A stretch of DNA of 64,000 nt from Enterobacteriaceae bacterium UBA7338 (GCA_002480085.1 DKPJ01000009.1:259169-323168); one strand, 5' to 3'; shown: positions 9,973-18,556, numbered from the stretch's first letter. Translations and numbers: made by a program. Notes: generated by a model not told the origin, from the letters alone.

Positions 9973-10686
9973 ATGGAAATCAGATACCTGAACGACGAGG
10001 ATTTGGATTTTCTTCAGCGCTGCAGCGAAGATCAGCTGGCCGAGCTGACCCGTTTACTTACCCATAATGAAAAAGGTAAGGCCCGCCTGTCGGGTACCCT
10101 GCAGCGTAACGAGCTGTTCAGGTCGATGGAGGGCCACCCAGAGCAGCACCGCTGCAACTGGCAGCTCATCGCTGGCGAGCTACAGCATTACGGCGGCGAC
10201 AGCATCGCCAACAAGCTCCGGGGCCACGGCAAGCTGTACCGCGCCATTCTGCTGGACGTGGCGAAAAGGCTAAAGCTTAAGGCAAATAAAGAGAGCACAA
10301 CCTTCGAAATAGAACAGGATCTGCTGGCGCACTTTCTGCGTAATGCATGGCAGAAGATGGATGCCGAACAGAAGCAGGAATTTCTGCTAGCGGTCGAGGC
10401 CAGGGTCTCTGAGCTTGAGGAGTTGCTGCCGCTGCTGCTTAAGGATCCGGCGCTGGCGAAAGGGGTCTCTCACCTGCTCTCTAGCCAGCTGACCCGCATC
10501 CTGCGTACTCATGCTGCTATCAGCGTTATTGGTCATGGGCTGGTACGCGGAGCCGGGCTTGGCGGCCCGGTGGGAGCGGCGTTTAACAGTGTTAAGGCCG
10601 TGAGCGGCAGCGCCTATCGGGTCACTATTCCTGCCGTATTACAGATTGCCTGCCTGCGGCGAATGCTTACTACAACCGAAAATTAA
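9973..10686 (+). CDS. yaaW: YaaW, UPF0174 family protein
   Basis: 237 aa, the same length as E. coli YaaW and very similar by recall (YLNDxDLDFLQ at the N-terminus, GGDSIANKLRGHGKLYRAIL near residue 74). The function is unknown. The C-terminal third is glycine/alanine rich and mildly hydrophobic (VIGHGLVRGAGLGGPVGAAF), suggesting membrane association or pore-like helices; this is inference. It is divergent from dnaK. The E. coli neighbour yaaI is not present. Confidence 0.9.
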   Translation: MEIRYLNDEDLDFLQRCSEDQLAELTRLLTHNEKGKARLSGTLQRNELFRSMEGHPEQHRCNWQLIAGELQHYGGDSIANKLRGHGKLYRAILLDVAKRLKLKANKESTTFEIEQDLLAHFLRNAWQKMDAEQKQEFLLAVEARVSELEELLPLLLKDPALAKGVSHLLSSQLTRILRTHAAISVIGHGLVRGAGLGGPVGAAFNSVKAVSGSAYRVTIPAVLQIACLRRMLTTTEN

Positions 10687-10765
10687 TCCCCGGATTGCAA
10701 GGTATTCTTTTCATTTACCCAGCACAGATCAAAGACAGAATCAGTGCCGATCATTATGATGCCGC

Positions 10766-10799
10766 GCCCCGCTTCCACTATCTGGATGCGGGGCTTTTT
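10766..10799 (+). terminator. Terminator between yaaW and satP
   Basis: Stem GCCCCGC (10766-10772) and GCGGGGC (10788-10794), a 15-base loop and TTTTT. It is 80 bases after yaaW but only 36 bases before the satP start, leaving little room for a satP promoter downstream. It could end yaaW transcripts or act as an attenuator for satP. Confidence 0.75.
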
Positions 10800-10834
10800 C
10801 TTTCACCATTTTTATGATGATTTTTTGGGGATTT

Positions 10835-11401
10835 ATGGGCGACACGACGTTGGCTAATCCGGCTCCGCTGGGCTTAATGGGCTTCGGCATGACCACTATT
10901 CTGCTTAACCTGCACAATATTGGCATGTTCCCGCTGGATGGCATTATCCTGGCCATGGGCATCTTCTACGGCGGCATCGCGCAAATTTTTGCCGGTCTGC
11001 TGGAATATAAAAAAGGCAATACCTTTGGCTTAACCGCCTTCACCTCCTACGGCTCCTTCTGGCTGACGCTGGTAGCGATCCTGATTATGCCGAAAATGGG
11101 CCTGACGGATGCGGCCAACGGCCACTTCCTCGGGGTCTACCTGGGTATCTGGGGCATCTTTACGCTGTTTATGTTCTTCGGCACGCTGAAAGGCGCGCGT
11201 ATGCTGCAGTTCGTGTTCCTGAGCCTGACGGTGCTGTTTGCCCTGCTCTGCGTGGGACATCTGGCGGATAACGAAGGCATTGTCCACGTGGCGGGCTGGA
11301 TCGGTCTGGTCTGCGGCGCGAGCGCGATCTACCTGGCAATGGGTGAAGTGCTCAACGAGCAGTATGGCCGCACCGTGCTGCCGATTGGCGAGAGGCTCTA
11401 A
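10835..11401 (+). CDS. satP: Acetate/succinate:H+ symporter SatP
   Basis: 188 aa, equal to E. coli SatP (YaaH). Inner-membrane channel-like transporter of the AceTr family with six hydrophobic segments. The family signature NPAPLGL is at residues 8-14 and GIAQIFAGLLEYKKGNTFG follows near residue 42. I chose the ATG at 10835 (MGDTTLANPAPLG) over one 7 codons earlier because the family starts here and a TTGGGG ribosome site sits 4 bases upstream. It is convergent with the Rpn gene. Confidence 0.95.
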   Translation: MGDTTLANPAPLGLMGFGMTTILLNLHNIGMFPLDGIILAMGIFYGGIAQIFAGLLEYKKGNTFGLTAFTSYGSFWLTLVAILIMPKMGLTDAANGHFLGVYLGIWGIFTLFMFFGTLKGARMLQFVFLSLTVLFALLCVGHLADNEGIVHVAGWIGLVCGASAIYLAMGEVLNEQYGRTVLPIGERL

Positions 11402-11410
11402 TTTATCTGA

Positions 11411-11435
11411 TGCTCCAGCAGCTAAGGCTGGAGCA
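11411..11435. terminator. Hairpin between satP and the Rpn gene
   Basis: TGCTCCAGC (11411-11419) and GCTGGAGCA (11427-11435) form a 9-bp stem with a 7-base loop. It lies in the 46-base gap between convergent genes and is probably a shared terminator, although the following T-run is weak. Confidence 0.6.
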
Positions 11436-11447
11436 TTATCTGTTTAT

Positions 11448-11648
11448 TCAGGCGTGCATCAGTGTAGTGAGTACTTCTTCGGATAAGCCGGTCAGCTGCA
11501 TGATCTGTGCACGCTCCATTCCCTGATTCAGCATAGCGTGTGCAATGCGCATCGTGGCTTCAAGACGGCCTTCGCTGCGACCTTCGCTGCGACCTTGTTG
11601 GAATCCCTCGCTGTGACCTTCTTGCCTAAGCTGTTCTGCAATAGTCAT
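11448..11648 (-). CDS. Possible intragenic RpnS antitoxin (C-terminal 66 aa of the Rpn gene)
   Basis: An in-frame ATG (MTIAEQLRQEGHSEG) at 11648 has a near-ideal AAGGATA ribosome site (11654-11660), with 8 bases between AAGG and ATG. It would give a 66-aa product holding only the repeat and C-terminal helices. In described E. coli Rpn genes such a short product binds and blocks the full-length toxin. Seen: the internal site and in-frame start. Inferred: that it is used. Confidence 0.55.
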   Translation of the reverse strand: MTIAEQLRQEGHSEGFQQGRSEGRSEGRLEATMRIAHAMLNQGMERAQIMQLTGLSEEVLTTLMHA

Positions 11649-12377
11649 TAAAATATCCTTATGTTGCGGGGCTTTTTTCGCCAGCACGCGAATCAGTGCG
11701 CCATGATCGACACTATTTCCAGCCTGCACCAGATAGTTAATTACACTCCTGAGCTGCTGTCCGGTAGTGTAGCCTTGCAAAAGTAGACAAGCCAAATGTT
11801 CATGAAACGCCATGAGATCCCGCGCACGAATATGCTTCTGCAAAAACTCAAGGAGTGCCACTCGACGATGAGTCATGATGTCATCGTCGGGCATGACAGT
11901 TATATCGACCAGAAGGAACTCCTGTGTATAAAGCTGCTGCGCCAGGGCGGGGTTTGCGAATGCGTCCAGCCAGCACATTGAAAAAGGGTACGGACTTACG
12001 CTTCCATGATAGAAAAGTATCGGGATCACCAGCGGTAATTTCTCGTTTCCGGCATCCAGATGACGTTGCATCGCGGCCAGCGCGTAGCGCATAAGACGAA
12101 ATGTCATTTGCTTGTCAGGCGTACTCTGATGCTCAAGTAACGCATAGACATAACCCGTGCCATAGCGGGTCTGCAATGACCAAAGCACATCGGAATGACG
12201 AGCCTGTAAGTTTTCTTCAATAAAGCTGCCCGACTCAAGACGTAACGTATTGAGATCGCAAAGTTTTAATAAGTAGTCGGGAAGATGAATCTCCAGAAAG
12301 TCACGCGCTGTCTCTGGATGAGTCATAAATTGTTTAAACACCGCGTCATGCGGTGCAGACGGCGAGTTCCCTGCCAT
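11448..12377 (-). CDS. Rpn-family recombination-promoting nuclease (RpnA/YhgA-like)
   Basis: 309 aa. The N-terminal domain (about residues 8-215) is of the transposase_31/PD-(D/E)XK type: HDAVFKQFMTHPETARDFLE near the start, D63 (HSDVLW), then E82-x-Q84 (LLEHQS), matching the D-ExQ catalytic set of Rpn nucleases. The tail has a Gly/Ser/Glu repeat (GHSEGFQQGRSEGRSEGRLE) and a short helical end. Known Rpn proteins are Ca2+/Mg2+-stimulated endonucleases, and some act in phage defence with an antitoxin made from an internal start. The start has AAAGGAAA just upstream. It sits in an accessory slot not used in E. coli K-12. Confidence 0.88.
   Translation of the reverse strand: MAGNSPSAPHDAVFKQFMTHPETARDFLEIHLPDYLLKLCDLNTLRLESGSFIEENLQARHSDVLWSLQTRYGTGYVYALLEHQSTPDKQMTFRLMRYALAAMQRHLDAGNEKLPLVIPILFYHGSVSPYPFSMCWLDAFANPALAQQLYTQEFLLVDITVMPDDDIMTHRRVALLEFLQKHIRARDLMAFHEHLACLLLQGYTTGQQLRSVINYLVQAGNSVDHGALIRVLAKKAPQHKDILMTIAEQLRQEGHSEGFQQGRSEGRSEGRLEATMRIAHAMLNQGMERAQIMQLTGLSEEVLTTLMHA
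11569..11592. repeat. Tandem 12-base repeat in the Rpn tail
   Basis: CCTTCGCTGCGA occurs twice head to tail (11569-11580 and 11581-11592), encoding repeated S-E-G-R, with degenerate copies beside it. Such repeats can change number by slippage and would vary the linker length in both the long and the short Rpn product. Confidence 0.8.
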
Positions 12378-12487
12378 GTTTTTTCCTTTAAGTAAAACCA
12401 GCCCGCAGTATCCACCCCATTCTGGCCATTGTCAGAATGAGGTTGATACCTTGCGAAGCGACTCGGAAAAAATAGAGCTAGCAGAAA

Positions 12488-13801
12488 CTATAAGGAGGTT
12501 TGATTCAATTCAGCGCGAGGCGTAACGTCTTGCGGATTCAGATCCTGTCGCAGCCAGATCCCCAGTGCTAAGCCCACCAGCGCCAGCGCCAGCACATACC
12601 AGGCAGGGGCCAGCGGCGAGACGCCCATCAGCAGGGTGACCGCAATCGGCGTCAGCCCGCCAAAGATGGCGTAAGAGACGTTATAGGAGAAGGAGATGCC
12701 GGTGAAGCGCACCTCAGCCGGGAAAGCCCGCACCATGACGTAGGGCACCGCCCCTACTACGCCGACACCCAGCCCTGCCAGACCATAGAGCAGCGAGAGA
12801 TGCTCCGGGTGCGTACCGGCAAAGCGATAGAACAACCCGCTGGTGCAGGCCAGCACGATGCTGCCGACGATAAAGGTTCTGCTGGCCCCGAAGCGATCCG
12901 CCGCCAGCCCGGCCAGCAGACAGCCAATGCAGAGCATAATGGTGGCCACGCTGTTGGCCTGCAGGGTCAGCGCCGGGGCGAGACCGTACTGCTTCTGCAG
13001 CCAGACCGGCGACATCAGGATCACCACCACAATGCAGGCGGAGAGCAGCCAGGTGAGCAGCATCGAGATCGCCACCGCCTTTTTATGCTTCACGACCACC
13101 GCCTTCACCGGCAGCTCCTGGGCCAGAGCCTTACGCTGCTGCATCTCAAGGAAGATCGGCGTCTCCTGCAGCCAGCGGCGCAGGTACATCGCCACCAGGC
13201 CAAACGCGCCGCCGAGCAGGAATGGAATACGCCAGCCATATTCGTGCAGCGTCTCCGGCGTCATGGCACGGTTGACGACCGTTGCTACGACCGACCCGAG
13301 CAGGATGCCCACGGTCAATCCCGCGGTCAGGGTGCCGCAGGCGATGCCGATCCGGCGGGCAGGCACGTGTTCAGCGACAAAAACCCACGCCCCCGGCACC
13401 TCGCCGCCGATTGCCGCGCCCTGTAAAAGACGCATCAGCAGCAAAAGCAGCGGTGCGGCAATGCCGATAGAGGCGTAGGTGGGCAGCAGGCCGATCGCCA
13501 GCGTCGGCACCGCCATCAGCAGGATGCTCAGGGTAAACATCTTCTTCCGCCCGACCAGATCGCCAAAGTGCGCCATGATAATGCCGCCCAGCGGCCGGGC
13601 CAGATAGCCTGCGGCAAAAATGCCGAAGGTCTGGACCTGGCGCAGCCACTCGGGAATATCCGCCGGGAAGAAGAGCGCGCCAACGACGGCGGCAAAGAAG
13701 ACGAAGATGATGAAATCATAAAACTCCAGCGCGCCGCCAAGGGCAGCGAGCGAGAGCGTTTTATAATCCTGGCGATTCAGCGGGCGTGCGTTTTCAGACA
13801 T
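12488..13801 (-). CDS. MFS transporter, metabolite:H+ symporter type (ProP/ShiA-like)
   Basis: 437 aa with about twelve hydrophobic segments. The MHS subfamily pattern is clear: ALGGALEFYDFIIFVFFA at the first helix, GYLARPLGGIIMAHFGDLVGRKK (the DRxGRK-type loop 2-3), and LLQGAAIGGEVPGAWVFVAEH near residue 125. Relatives import osmolytes, shikimate, dicarboxylates or other organic acids; the substrate cannot be told here. It lies between the Rpn gene and mog, a slot that is empty in E. coli K-12. No strong ribosome site is visible. The 123-base gap to mog is AT-rich, with a weak GCCAT/ATGGC hairpin and a T-run near 13872-13904 that could end mog. Confidence 0.85.
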   Translation of the reverse strand: MSENARPLNRQDYKTLSLAALGGALEFYDFIIFVFFAAVVGALFFPADIPEWLRQVQTFGIFAAGYLARPLGGIIMAHFGDLVGRKKMFTLSILLMAVPTLAIGLLPTYASIGIAAPLLLLLMRLLQGAAIGGEVPGAWVFVAEHVPARRIGIACGTLTAGLTVGILLGSVVATVVNRAMTPETLHEYGWRIPFLLGGAFGLVAMYLRRWLQETPIFLEMQQRKALAQELPVKAVVVKHKKAVAISMLLTWLLSACIVVVILMSPVWLQKQYGLAPALTLQANSVATIMLCIGCLLAGLAADRFGASRTFIVGSIVLACTSGLFYRFAGTHPEHLSLLYGLAGLGVGVVGAVPYVMVRAFPAEVRFTGISFSYNVSYAIFGGLTPIAVTLLMGVSPLAPAWYVLALALVGLALGIWLRQDLNPQDVTPRAELNQTSL

Positions 13802-13924
13802 AGCGAACCATGAGTAAAGGGGTAGAAGATTTGATTTTACGGCCTATGTAAACTTTAAATTACTATATCGTAAAAAAATCAACACGCCATACCCGACATG
13901 GCTTATACCAGAAAAGCTGTTTCT

Positions 13925-14512
13925 TCAGGAGATTGTTTCGCGCCTTGCGCTTTTGGGCCTAAAAGCTGCTACTACGTCCTGATTAGTTTCCACATAAGGC
14001 CCATCAAGTAGCTGTAAACAATAAGGTACACTGGCGAAAATACCCGGCACAACGACTTTTCCATCACTCTCTTTTACCCCCTCCAGCGTCTCCTGAATTG
14101 ATTTGGGCTGGCCGGGCAGATTAAGGATCAGCGCCTGCTTGCGGATCGCGCCCACCTGGCGCGACAGGATGGCGGTAGGCACAAAGTGCAGGCTGATCTG
14201 CCGCATCTGCTCACCAAAGCCTGGCATCAGGCGATCGGCGACCGCCATGGTTGCATCCGGGGTCACGTCCCGGCGTGCAGGCCCCGTGCCGCCGGTGGTC
14301 AGGACCAGGTGGCAGCTCATCTCATCCACCAGCTCGCACAGCGTCTGCTCAATGATGGCCTGCTCGTCCGGAATCAAACGGGTTTCGATGGTAAAGGGGG
14401 TCGCGAGGGCGGAAGCCAGCCAGGCTTCAAGGGCAGGGATCCCCTTATCCTGATAGACGCCGCTGGAGGCGCGGTCGGAGACAGAGACTAAGCCGATGCG
14501 TAATGTATTCAT
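13925..14512 (-). CDS. mog: Molybdopterin adenylyltransferase Mog
   Basis: 195 aa, as in E. coli. It adenylates molybdopterin before molybdate insertion by MoeA. Seen: LVSVSDRASSGVYQDKG at the start and TTGGTGPARRDVTPDAT near residue 75, the MoCF/MogA GGTG motif. I took the start MNTLRIGLV, with GGAAATGCT just upstream, rather than an ATG 5 codons earlier. Divergence from the E. coli layout: the next gene downstream is the MFS transporter, not satP. Confidence 0.96.
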   Translation of the reverse strand: MNTLRIGLVSVSDRASSGVYQDKGIPALEAWLASALATPFTIETRLIPDEQAIIEQTLCELVDEMSCHLVLTTGGTGPARRDVTPDATMAVADRLMPGFGEQMRQISLHFVPTAILSRQVGAIRKQALILNLPGQPKSIQETLEGVKESDGKVVVPGIFASVPYCLQLLDGPYVETNQDVVAAFRPKSARRETIS

Positions 14513-14591
14513 AGCATTTCCGTTCAAACGATATCGATACGGGAATGATACACGCAGAGGGGAATAACAGACAGGATCGAAAAAGGGGTAG

Positions 14592-14615
14592 CGTGACCGG
14601 AGGCCCGGCCACGCA
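14592..14615 (-). terminator. Terminator of talB
   Basis: Arms GCGTGACCGG (14592-14601) and CCGGCCACGC (14606-14615) pair over 10 positions with one G-U pair when read on the minus strand, followed by CCCC and five U. It lies 6 bases after the talB stop. Confidence 0.7.
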
Positions 14616-14621
14616 GAGGAA

Positions 14622-15575
14622 TTACAGCAGATCGCCGATCATGGTTTCCAGTTTACCCTGGTCAACGGCAAACTTGCGGATACCGTCCGCCAGCTTGTCT
14701 ACTGCCATCGGATCCTGGTTGTGCTCCCACAGGAACTCGGCTTCGGTGATGCGCTCCGGACGCGCTTTCACTTCACCGCTGAAGGAGAGCTTGCGCTCTA
14801 CCGTACCTTCGCTCTCCGCCAGCTCTTTCAGCAGCGCAGGGGCGATGGTCAGGCGATCGCAGCCTGCCAGCTCAATGATCTCACCGACGTTACGGAAGCT
14901 TGCGCCCATGACGACGGTCTCATAGCCGTGCTGCTTGTAGTATTCATAGATTTCGGTCACGGAGACCACGCCCGGATCTTCTGCCGGCGCGTACTCTTTC
15001 TTGTCGGTGTTGGACTTGTACCAGTCAAGGATACGGCCCACGAACGGCGAAATCAGGAACACGCCCGCTTCAGCACAGGCGCGCGCCTGGGCGAAGGAGA
15101 ACAGCAGAGTCAGGTTACAGTTGATGCCCTCTTTCTCCAGCTGCTCAGCGGCGCGAATGCCCTGCCAGGTGGAGGCCAGCTTGATCAGAATGCGATCGTT
15201 GCTGATGCCCGCGTCGTTGTAGAGCTTGATCAGGCGCTTGGCTTTGGCAATGGAGCCTTCGGTGTCATAGGAGAGGCGCGCGTCTACTTCAGTAGAGATA
15301 CGGCCCGGCACCAGCTTAAGGATCTCCAGACCGATGTTCACCGCCAGCTTGTCGGAGGCGTCAACGATCTGCTGCTCACGGTCGCTGCTCTGGCTCTTTG
15401 CCCAGGTCACGGCGTCGTCAATCAGCTTGCGGTATTCAGGGATCTGGGCTGCGTTAAGGATCAGAGAAGGGTTGGTTGTAGCATCCTGCGGCTGATACAG
15501 CTTCATTGCCGCAATGTCTCCGGTGTCGGCCACCACGGTGGTGAACTGACGCAGGGAGGTCAATTTATCCGTCAT
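14622..15575 (-). CDS. talB: Transaldolase B
   Basis: 317 aa, as in E. coli. It moves a dihydroxyacetone unit between sugar phosphates in the non-oxidative pentose phosphate pathway. The Schiff-base lysine is K132 (DRILIKLASTWQG), and the substrate region DATTNPSLIL is near residue 31. The frame extends 27 codons upstream, but the family start MTDKLTSLRQ is clear. It is a stand-alone gene divergent from yaaJ. Confidence 0.97.
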   Translation of the reverse strand: MTDKLTSLRQFTTVVADTGDIAAMKLYQPQDATTNPSLILNAAQIPEYRKLIDDAVTWAKSQSSDREQQIVDASDKLAVNIGLEILKLVPGRISTEVDARLSYDTEGSIAKAKRLIKLYNDAGISNDRILIKLASTWQGIRAAEQLEKEGINCNLTLLFSFAQARACAEAGVFLISPFVGRILDWYKSNTDKKEYAPAEDPGVVSVTEIYEYYKQHGYETVVMGASFRNVGEIIELAGCDRLTIAPALLKELAESEGTVERKLSFSGEVKARPERITEAEFLWEHNQDPMAVDKLADGIRKFAVDQGKLETMIGDLL

Positions 15576-15768
15576 AATCGTGTTTCTCTTTAAACAGCTT
15601 GTTAGGGGGATGTAACCGGTCTTCCCTGATGATATCACGACGCACTGACAGCGCAACCGCAGACAGTGCCCAAACCTGGAGTATGGTAGACTCGGTCAAC
15701 GACGCGTTGCGCCGCCCAAAAATGGCAGCGTTTACACTGGCTTAGCGGCATGAACAAGAGGAATGTGA

Positions 15769-17199
15769 ATGCCAGATTTTTTCCTGTTTATCAATCAGAT
15801 ACTCTGGGACTCGGTAATGATCTACCTGCTTATCGGGGCAGGGATCTGGTTTACCGTACGCAGTAGATTTATTCAGTTTCGCTATCTGCGCCACGTTGGC
15901 AAGAGTCTGAAAAACAGCGTGGCCGCCCAGCCTGGCGGACTCACCTCGTTCCAGGCGCTCTGCACCAGCCTCGCCGCCCGCGTCGGCAGCGGTAACCTGG
16001 TGGGCGTGGCGCTGGCGATCTCCGCCGGCGGGCCGGGGGCGGTGTTCTGGATGTGGATCTCCGCGCTGATCGGTATGGCCACCGCCTTTGCCGAATGCGC
16101 GCTGGCGCAGCTCTATAAAGAGCGTGATGAAAATAACCAGTTTCGTGGCGGTCCCGCCTGGTATATCACCCGTGGCCTGGGCATGCGCTGGATGGGCATC
16201 CTGTTCGCCCTCTTCCTGCTGCTGGTCTACGGTCTTATTTTCAACACCGTCCAGTCCAACTCGGTGGCTCATGCCCTGCGTTACGCCTGGGGAATACCGG
16301 AGCTGCTCAGCGGTGTGCTTTTAGCCATCACCACCCTGCTGGCGATTATGCTCGGCATTCGCGGCGTCGCCCGCATTATGCAGTGGCTGGTCCCGGCCAT
16401 GACGCTGGTGTGGGTCCTTGCCAGCCTGCTGATCAGCGCCTGGCACGTTGAGCAGCTGCCCGGCATCGTCAACGCCATCTTCCGCTGCGCCTTCGGCTGG
16501 CACGAAGCGGCAGCGGGCGCGCTCGGCTACACCGTCAGCCAGGCGCTGACCAGCGGCTTTCAGCGCGGCATGCTATCGAACGAGGCGGGCATGGGCACGA
16601 CGCCTAATGCGGCGGCGGCGGCGGCCTCCTGGCCTCCGCATCCGGCTGCCCAGGGGATCGTGCAGATGATCGGCGTTTTTACCGATACCATTATCGTCTG
16701 TACCGCCAGCGCGCTTATCGTCCTGCTGGCCGACGAGGCGGCGGCGCACGACACGCTAAACGGCATTGAGCTAGTACAGCAGGCGATGGTCTCTCTGACC
16801 GGCAGCTGGGCCGCCGGGTTCGTCGCTGTAATTACCGTGCTGTTTGCCTTTACTACCATCGTGGTGAACTACATCTATGCCGAAAACAACCTGATCTTTC
16901 TGCGCCTGCACAGCAAACGCAACCTCTGGCTGCTGCGCACCGGTACGCTGCTGATGGTGATCACCGGATCGCTGCTGAGCCTGCCGATGGTCTGGCAGCT
17001 GGCGGACGTGATGATGGCATTGATGGCGATTGTTAACCTCAGCGCCATTCTGCTGCTGTCGCCGGTGGTGCGCATCATCGCCAATGACTATCTGCGCCAG
17101 CGCAGGCTGGGCGTGCAACCGGTGTTTAATCCCCAGCGCTACCCGGAGATCCAACGCCAGCTGGCCCCCGGCGCGTGGGATAATCTGCCGGACCGCTGA
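15769..17199 (+). CDS. yaaJ: Sodium:alanine/glycine symporter family protein YaaJ (AlsT)
   Basis: 476 aa, equal to E. coli YaaJ. Inner-membrane amino-acid:cation symporter of the AGCS family with about ten hydrophobic segments. Family motifs seen: ALCTSLAARVGSGNLVGVA near residue 65, FAECALAQLYKERD near 106, and SGFQRGMLSNEAGMGTTPNA near 265. In this family the GSGN and NEAGMG regions bind alanine or glycine and Na+. Divergent from talB; yaaA follows after 76 bases. Confidence 0.95.
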   Translation: MPDFFLFINQILWDSVMIYLLIGAGIWFTVRSRFIQFRYLRHVGKSLKNSVAAQPGGLTSFQALCTSLAARVGSGNLVGVALAISAGGPGAVFWMWISALIGMATAFAECALAQLYKERDENNQFRGGPAWYITRGLGMRWMGILFALFLLLVYGLIFNTVQSNSVAHALRYAWGIPELLSGVLLAITTLLAIMLGIRGVARIMQWLVPAMTLVWVLASLLISAWHVEQLPGIVNAIFRCAFGWHEAAAGALGYTVSQALTSGFQRGMLSNEAGMGTTPNAAAAAASWPPHPAAQGIVQMIGVFTDTIIVCTASALIVLLADEAAAHDTLNGIELVQQAMVSLTGSWAAGFVAVITVLFAFTTIVVNYIYAENNLIFLRLHSKRNLWLLRTGTLLMVITGSLLSLPMVWQLADVMMALMAIVNLSAILLLSPVVRIIANDYLRQRRLGVQPVFNPQRYPEIQRQLAPGAWDNLPDR

Positions 17200-17275
17200 A
17201 TGGCAATCGCAACTATCGATCAACGCAGGCCATTTATTTGCTAAAGTCTGCGAAAATTTTCTTAGAGGAGTGGAC

Positions 17276-18049
17276 ATGCTGATCCTGATCTCGCCGGCCA
17301 AGACGCTGGATTATCAAAGCCCGCTGGCTACCCAGCGCTATACGCAGCCGGTGCTGCTGGATCACTCCCAGCAGCTGATTGACGTTGCCCGTCAGCTCTC
17401 CGCGCCGCAAATCAAAACCCTGATGGGCATCAGCGATAAGCTGGCCGATCTTAATGCCACCCGCTTTCACGACTGGCAGCCGGACTTTACTCCTGACAAC
17501 GCCCGTCAGGCGATTCTGGCCTTTAAGGGTGATGTCTATGCCGGTATGCAGGCCGAGACCTTCAGCGACGACGATTTCACCTTCGCCCAGCAGCACCTGC
17601 GGATGCTCTCTGGACTCTACGGCGTGCTGCGCCCGCTCGATCTGATGCAGCCCTACCGTCTGGAGATGGGTATTCGCCTGCAGAACCCTAACGGCAGCGA
17701 TCTCTATCAGTTCTGGGGCGATACCATCACCCAAACGCTAAACGAGGCGCTGGCGGCGCAGGGGGATAATATTATCGTTAACCTGGCCTCGGATGAGTAT
17801 TTCCGCGCGGTGAAGCCGAAGCAGCTCGACGGCGAAATCGTGAAGCCGGTCTTCCTCGATGAGAAGAACGGTGCCTTTAAGGTGATCAGCTTCTATGCGA
17901 AGAGGGCGCGTGGGCTGATGAGCCGCTACATTATTGAAAACCGCCTGACGACGCCGGAGCAGCTCAAGGCGTTTGATGTGGATGGCTACCTCTTTGATGA
18001 AGAGGCGTCGAAAAAGAACGAGCTGGTCTTTAAGCGTCGCGAACGCTAA
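17276..18049 (+). CDS. yaaA: Peroxide stress protein YaaA (DUF328)
   Basis: 257 aa (E. coli 258). The E. coli protein lowers intracellular free iron and DNA damage under H2O2, and is under OxyR; the family is a DNA-binding helix-hairpin type. Seen: MLILISPAKTLDYQSP at the start, LSGLYGVLRPLDLMQPYRLEMG near residue 110. I set the start at 17276 with AGAGGAG 5 bases upstream; the frame stays open upstream into yaaJ, but those codons are out of the yaaJ frame and not conserved. Confidence 0.95.
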   Translation: MLILISPAKTLDYQSPLATQRYTQPVLLDHSQQLIDVARQLSAPQIKTLMGISDKLADLNATRFHDWQPDFTPDNARQAILAFKGDVYAGMQAETFSDDDFTFAQQHLRMLSGLYGVLRPLDLMQPYRLEMGIRLQNPNGSDLYQFWGDTITQTLNEALAAQGDNIIVNLASDEYFRAVKPKQLDGEIVKPVFLDEKNGAFKVISFYAKRARGLMSRYIIENRLTTPEQLKAFDVDGYLFDEEASKKNELVFKRRER

Positions 18050-18070
18050 GCGCCCGCGACGCAAGTTTAA

Positions 18071-18379
18071 TTAGTGGTGGTGACGGTCCGGGCCGTGGCC
18101 CAGATGGCGGCCGTTATCGTGATGATTAACGTCACGACGGTCCGGACGGTGTGGCTGCCAGCGGTTTTCCCGCCACTCGTAATGTTTTTTCCAGTAGCTG
18201 TGGTCACGCCAGTGGCCGCCATCCCAGTAGTTGCCGCCTTTGTCGCGATCGCCAATCTGCAGTTTCACCGACGGCAGCAGGGTTAGCTCTGCCGCCTGGG
18301 CCGCCATTGGAACAACGGCCAGCATCGAGAGGGCGAGGATCAGAGGTTTTAAAATGGGTTTTAAAATGGGCTTCAACAT
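18071..18379 (-). CDS. yaaX: YaaX, DUF2502 family exported protein
   Basis: 102 aa (E. coli about 98). It has a signal peptide ending PMAAQAAE, a mature part with VKLQIGDRDKGGNYWDGGHW, and a His-rich tail ending HGPDRHHH, which could bind metal; function unknown. The start has AAGGAG with good spacing. The first codons carry a tandem 12-base repeat, giving LKPILKPILKP. Same order as E. coli, after thrC and before yaaA. Confidence 0.9.
   Translation of the reverse strand: MLKPILKPILKPLILALSMLAVVPMAAQAAELTLLPSVKLQIGDRDKGGNYWDGGHWRDHSYWKKHYEWRENRWQPHRPDRRDVNHHDNGRHLGHGPDRHHH
18347..18370. repeat. Tandem 12-base repeat in the YaaX signal peptide
   Basis: TTTTAAAATGGG occurs twice in direct succession (18347-18358 and 18359-18370), adding four residues per unit to the positively charged start of the signal peptide. 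Confidence 0.75.
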
Positions 18380-18556
18380 GGGTAACTCCTTACTTCTTTT
18401 GTGGCCCGTTGTGGGCTGATGTAAAGAGATTACGTAATCCGTTACCGAGTTGTTATTCTCTGCAATCCTAATCTGTAAGTTACCGCATTTATTGGGAATT
18501 TCTGCTTTTTCTCTGCAATTTTTCTCCTTTTTTCCTACACATTTGAATGTAAAAAA

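Noticed and set aside
12419..12438. ATTCTG...CAGAAT inverted repeat between the MFS and Rpn genes
   Set aside because: Only six base pairs, no T-run and no known operator match; too weak to call.
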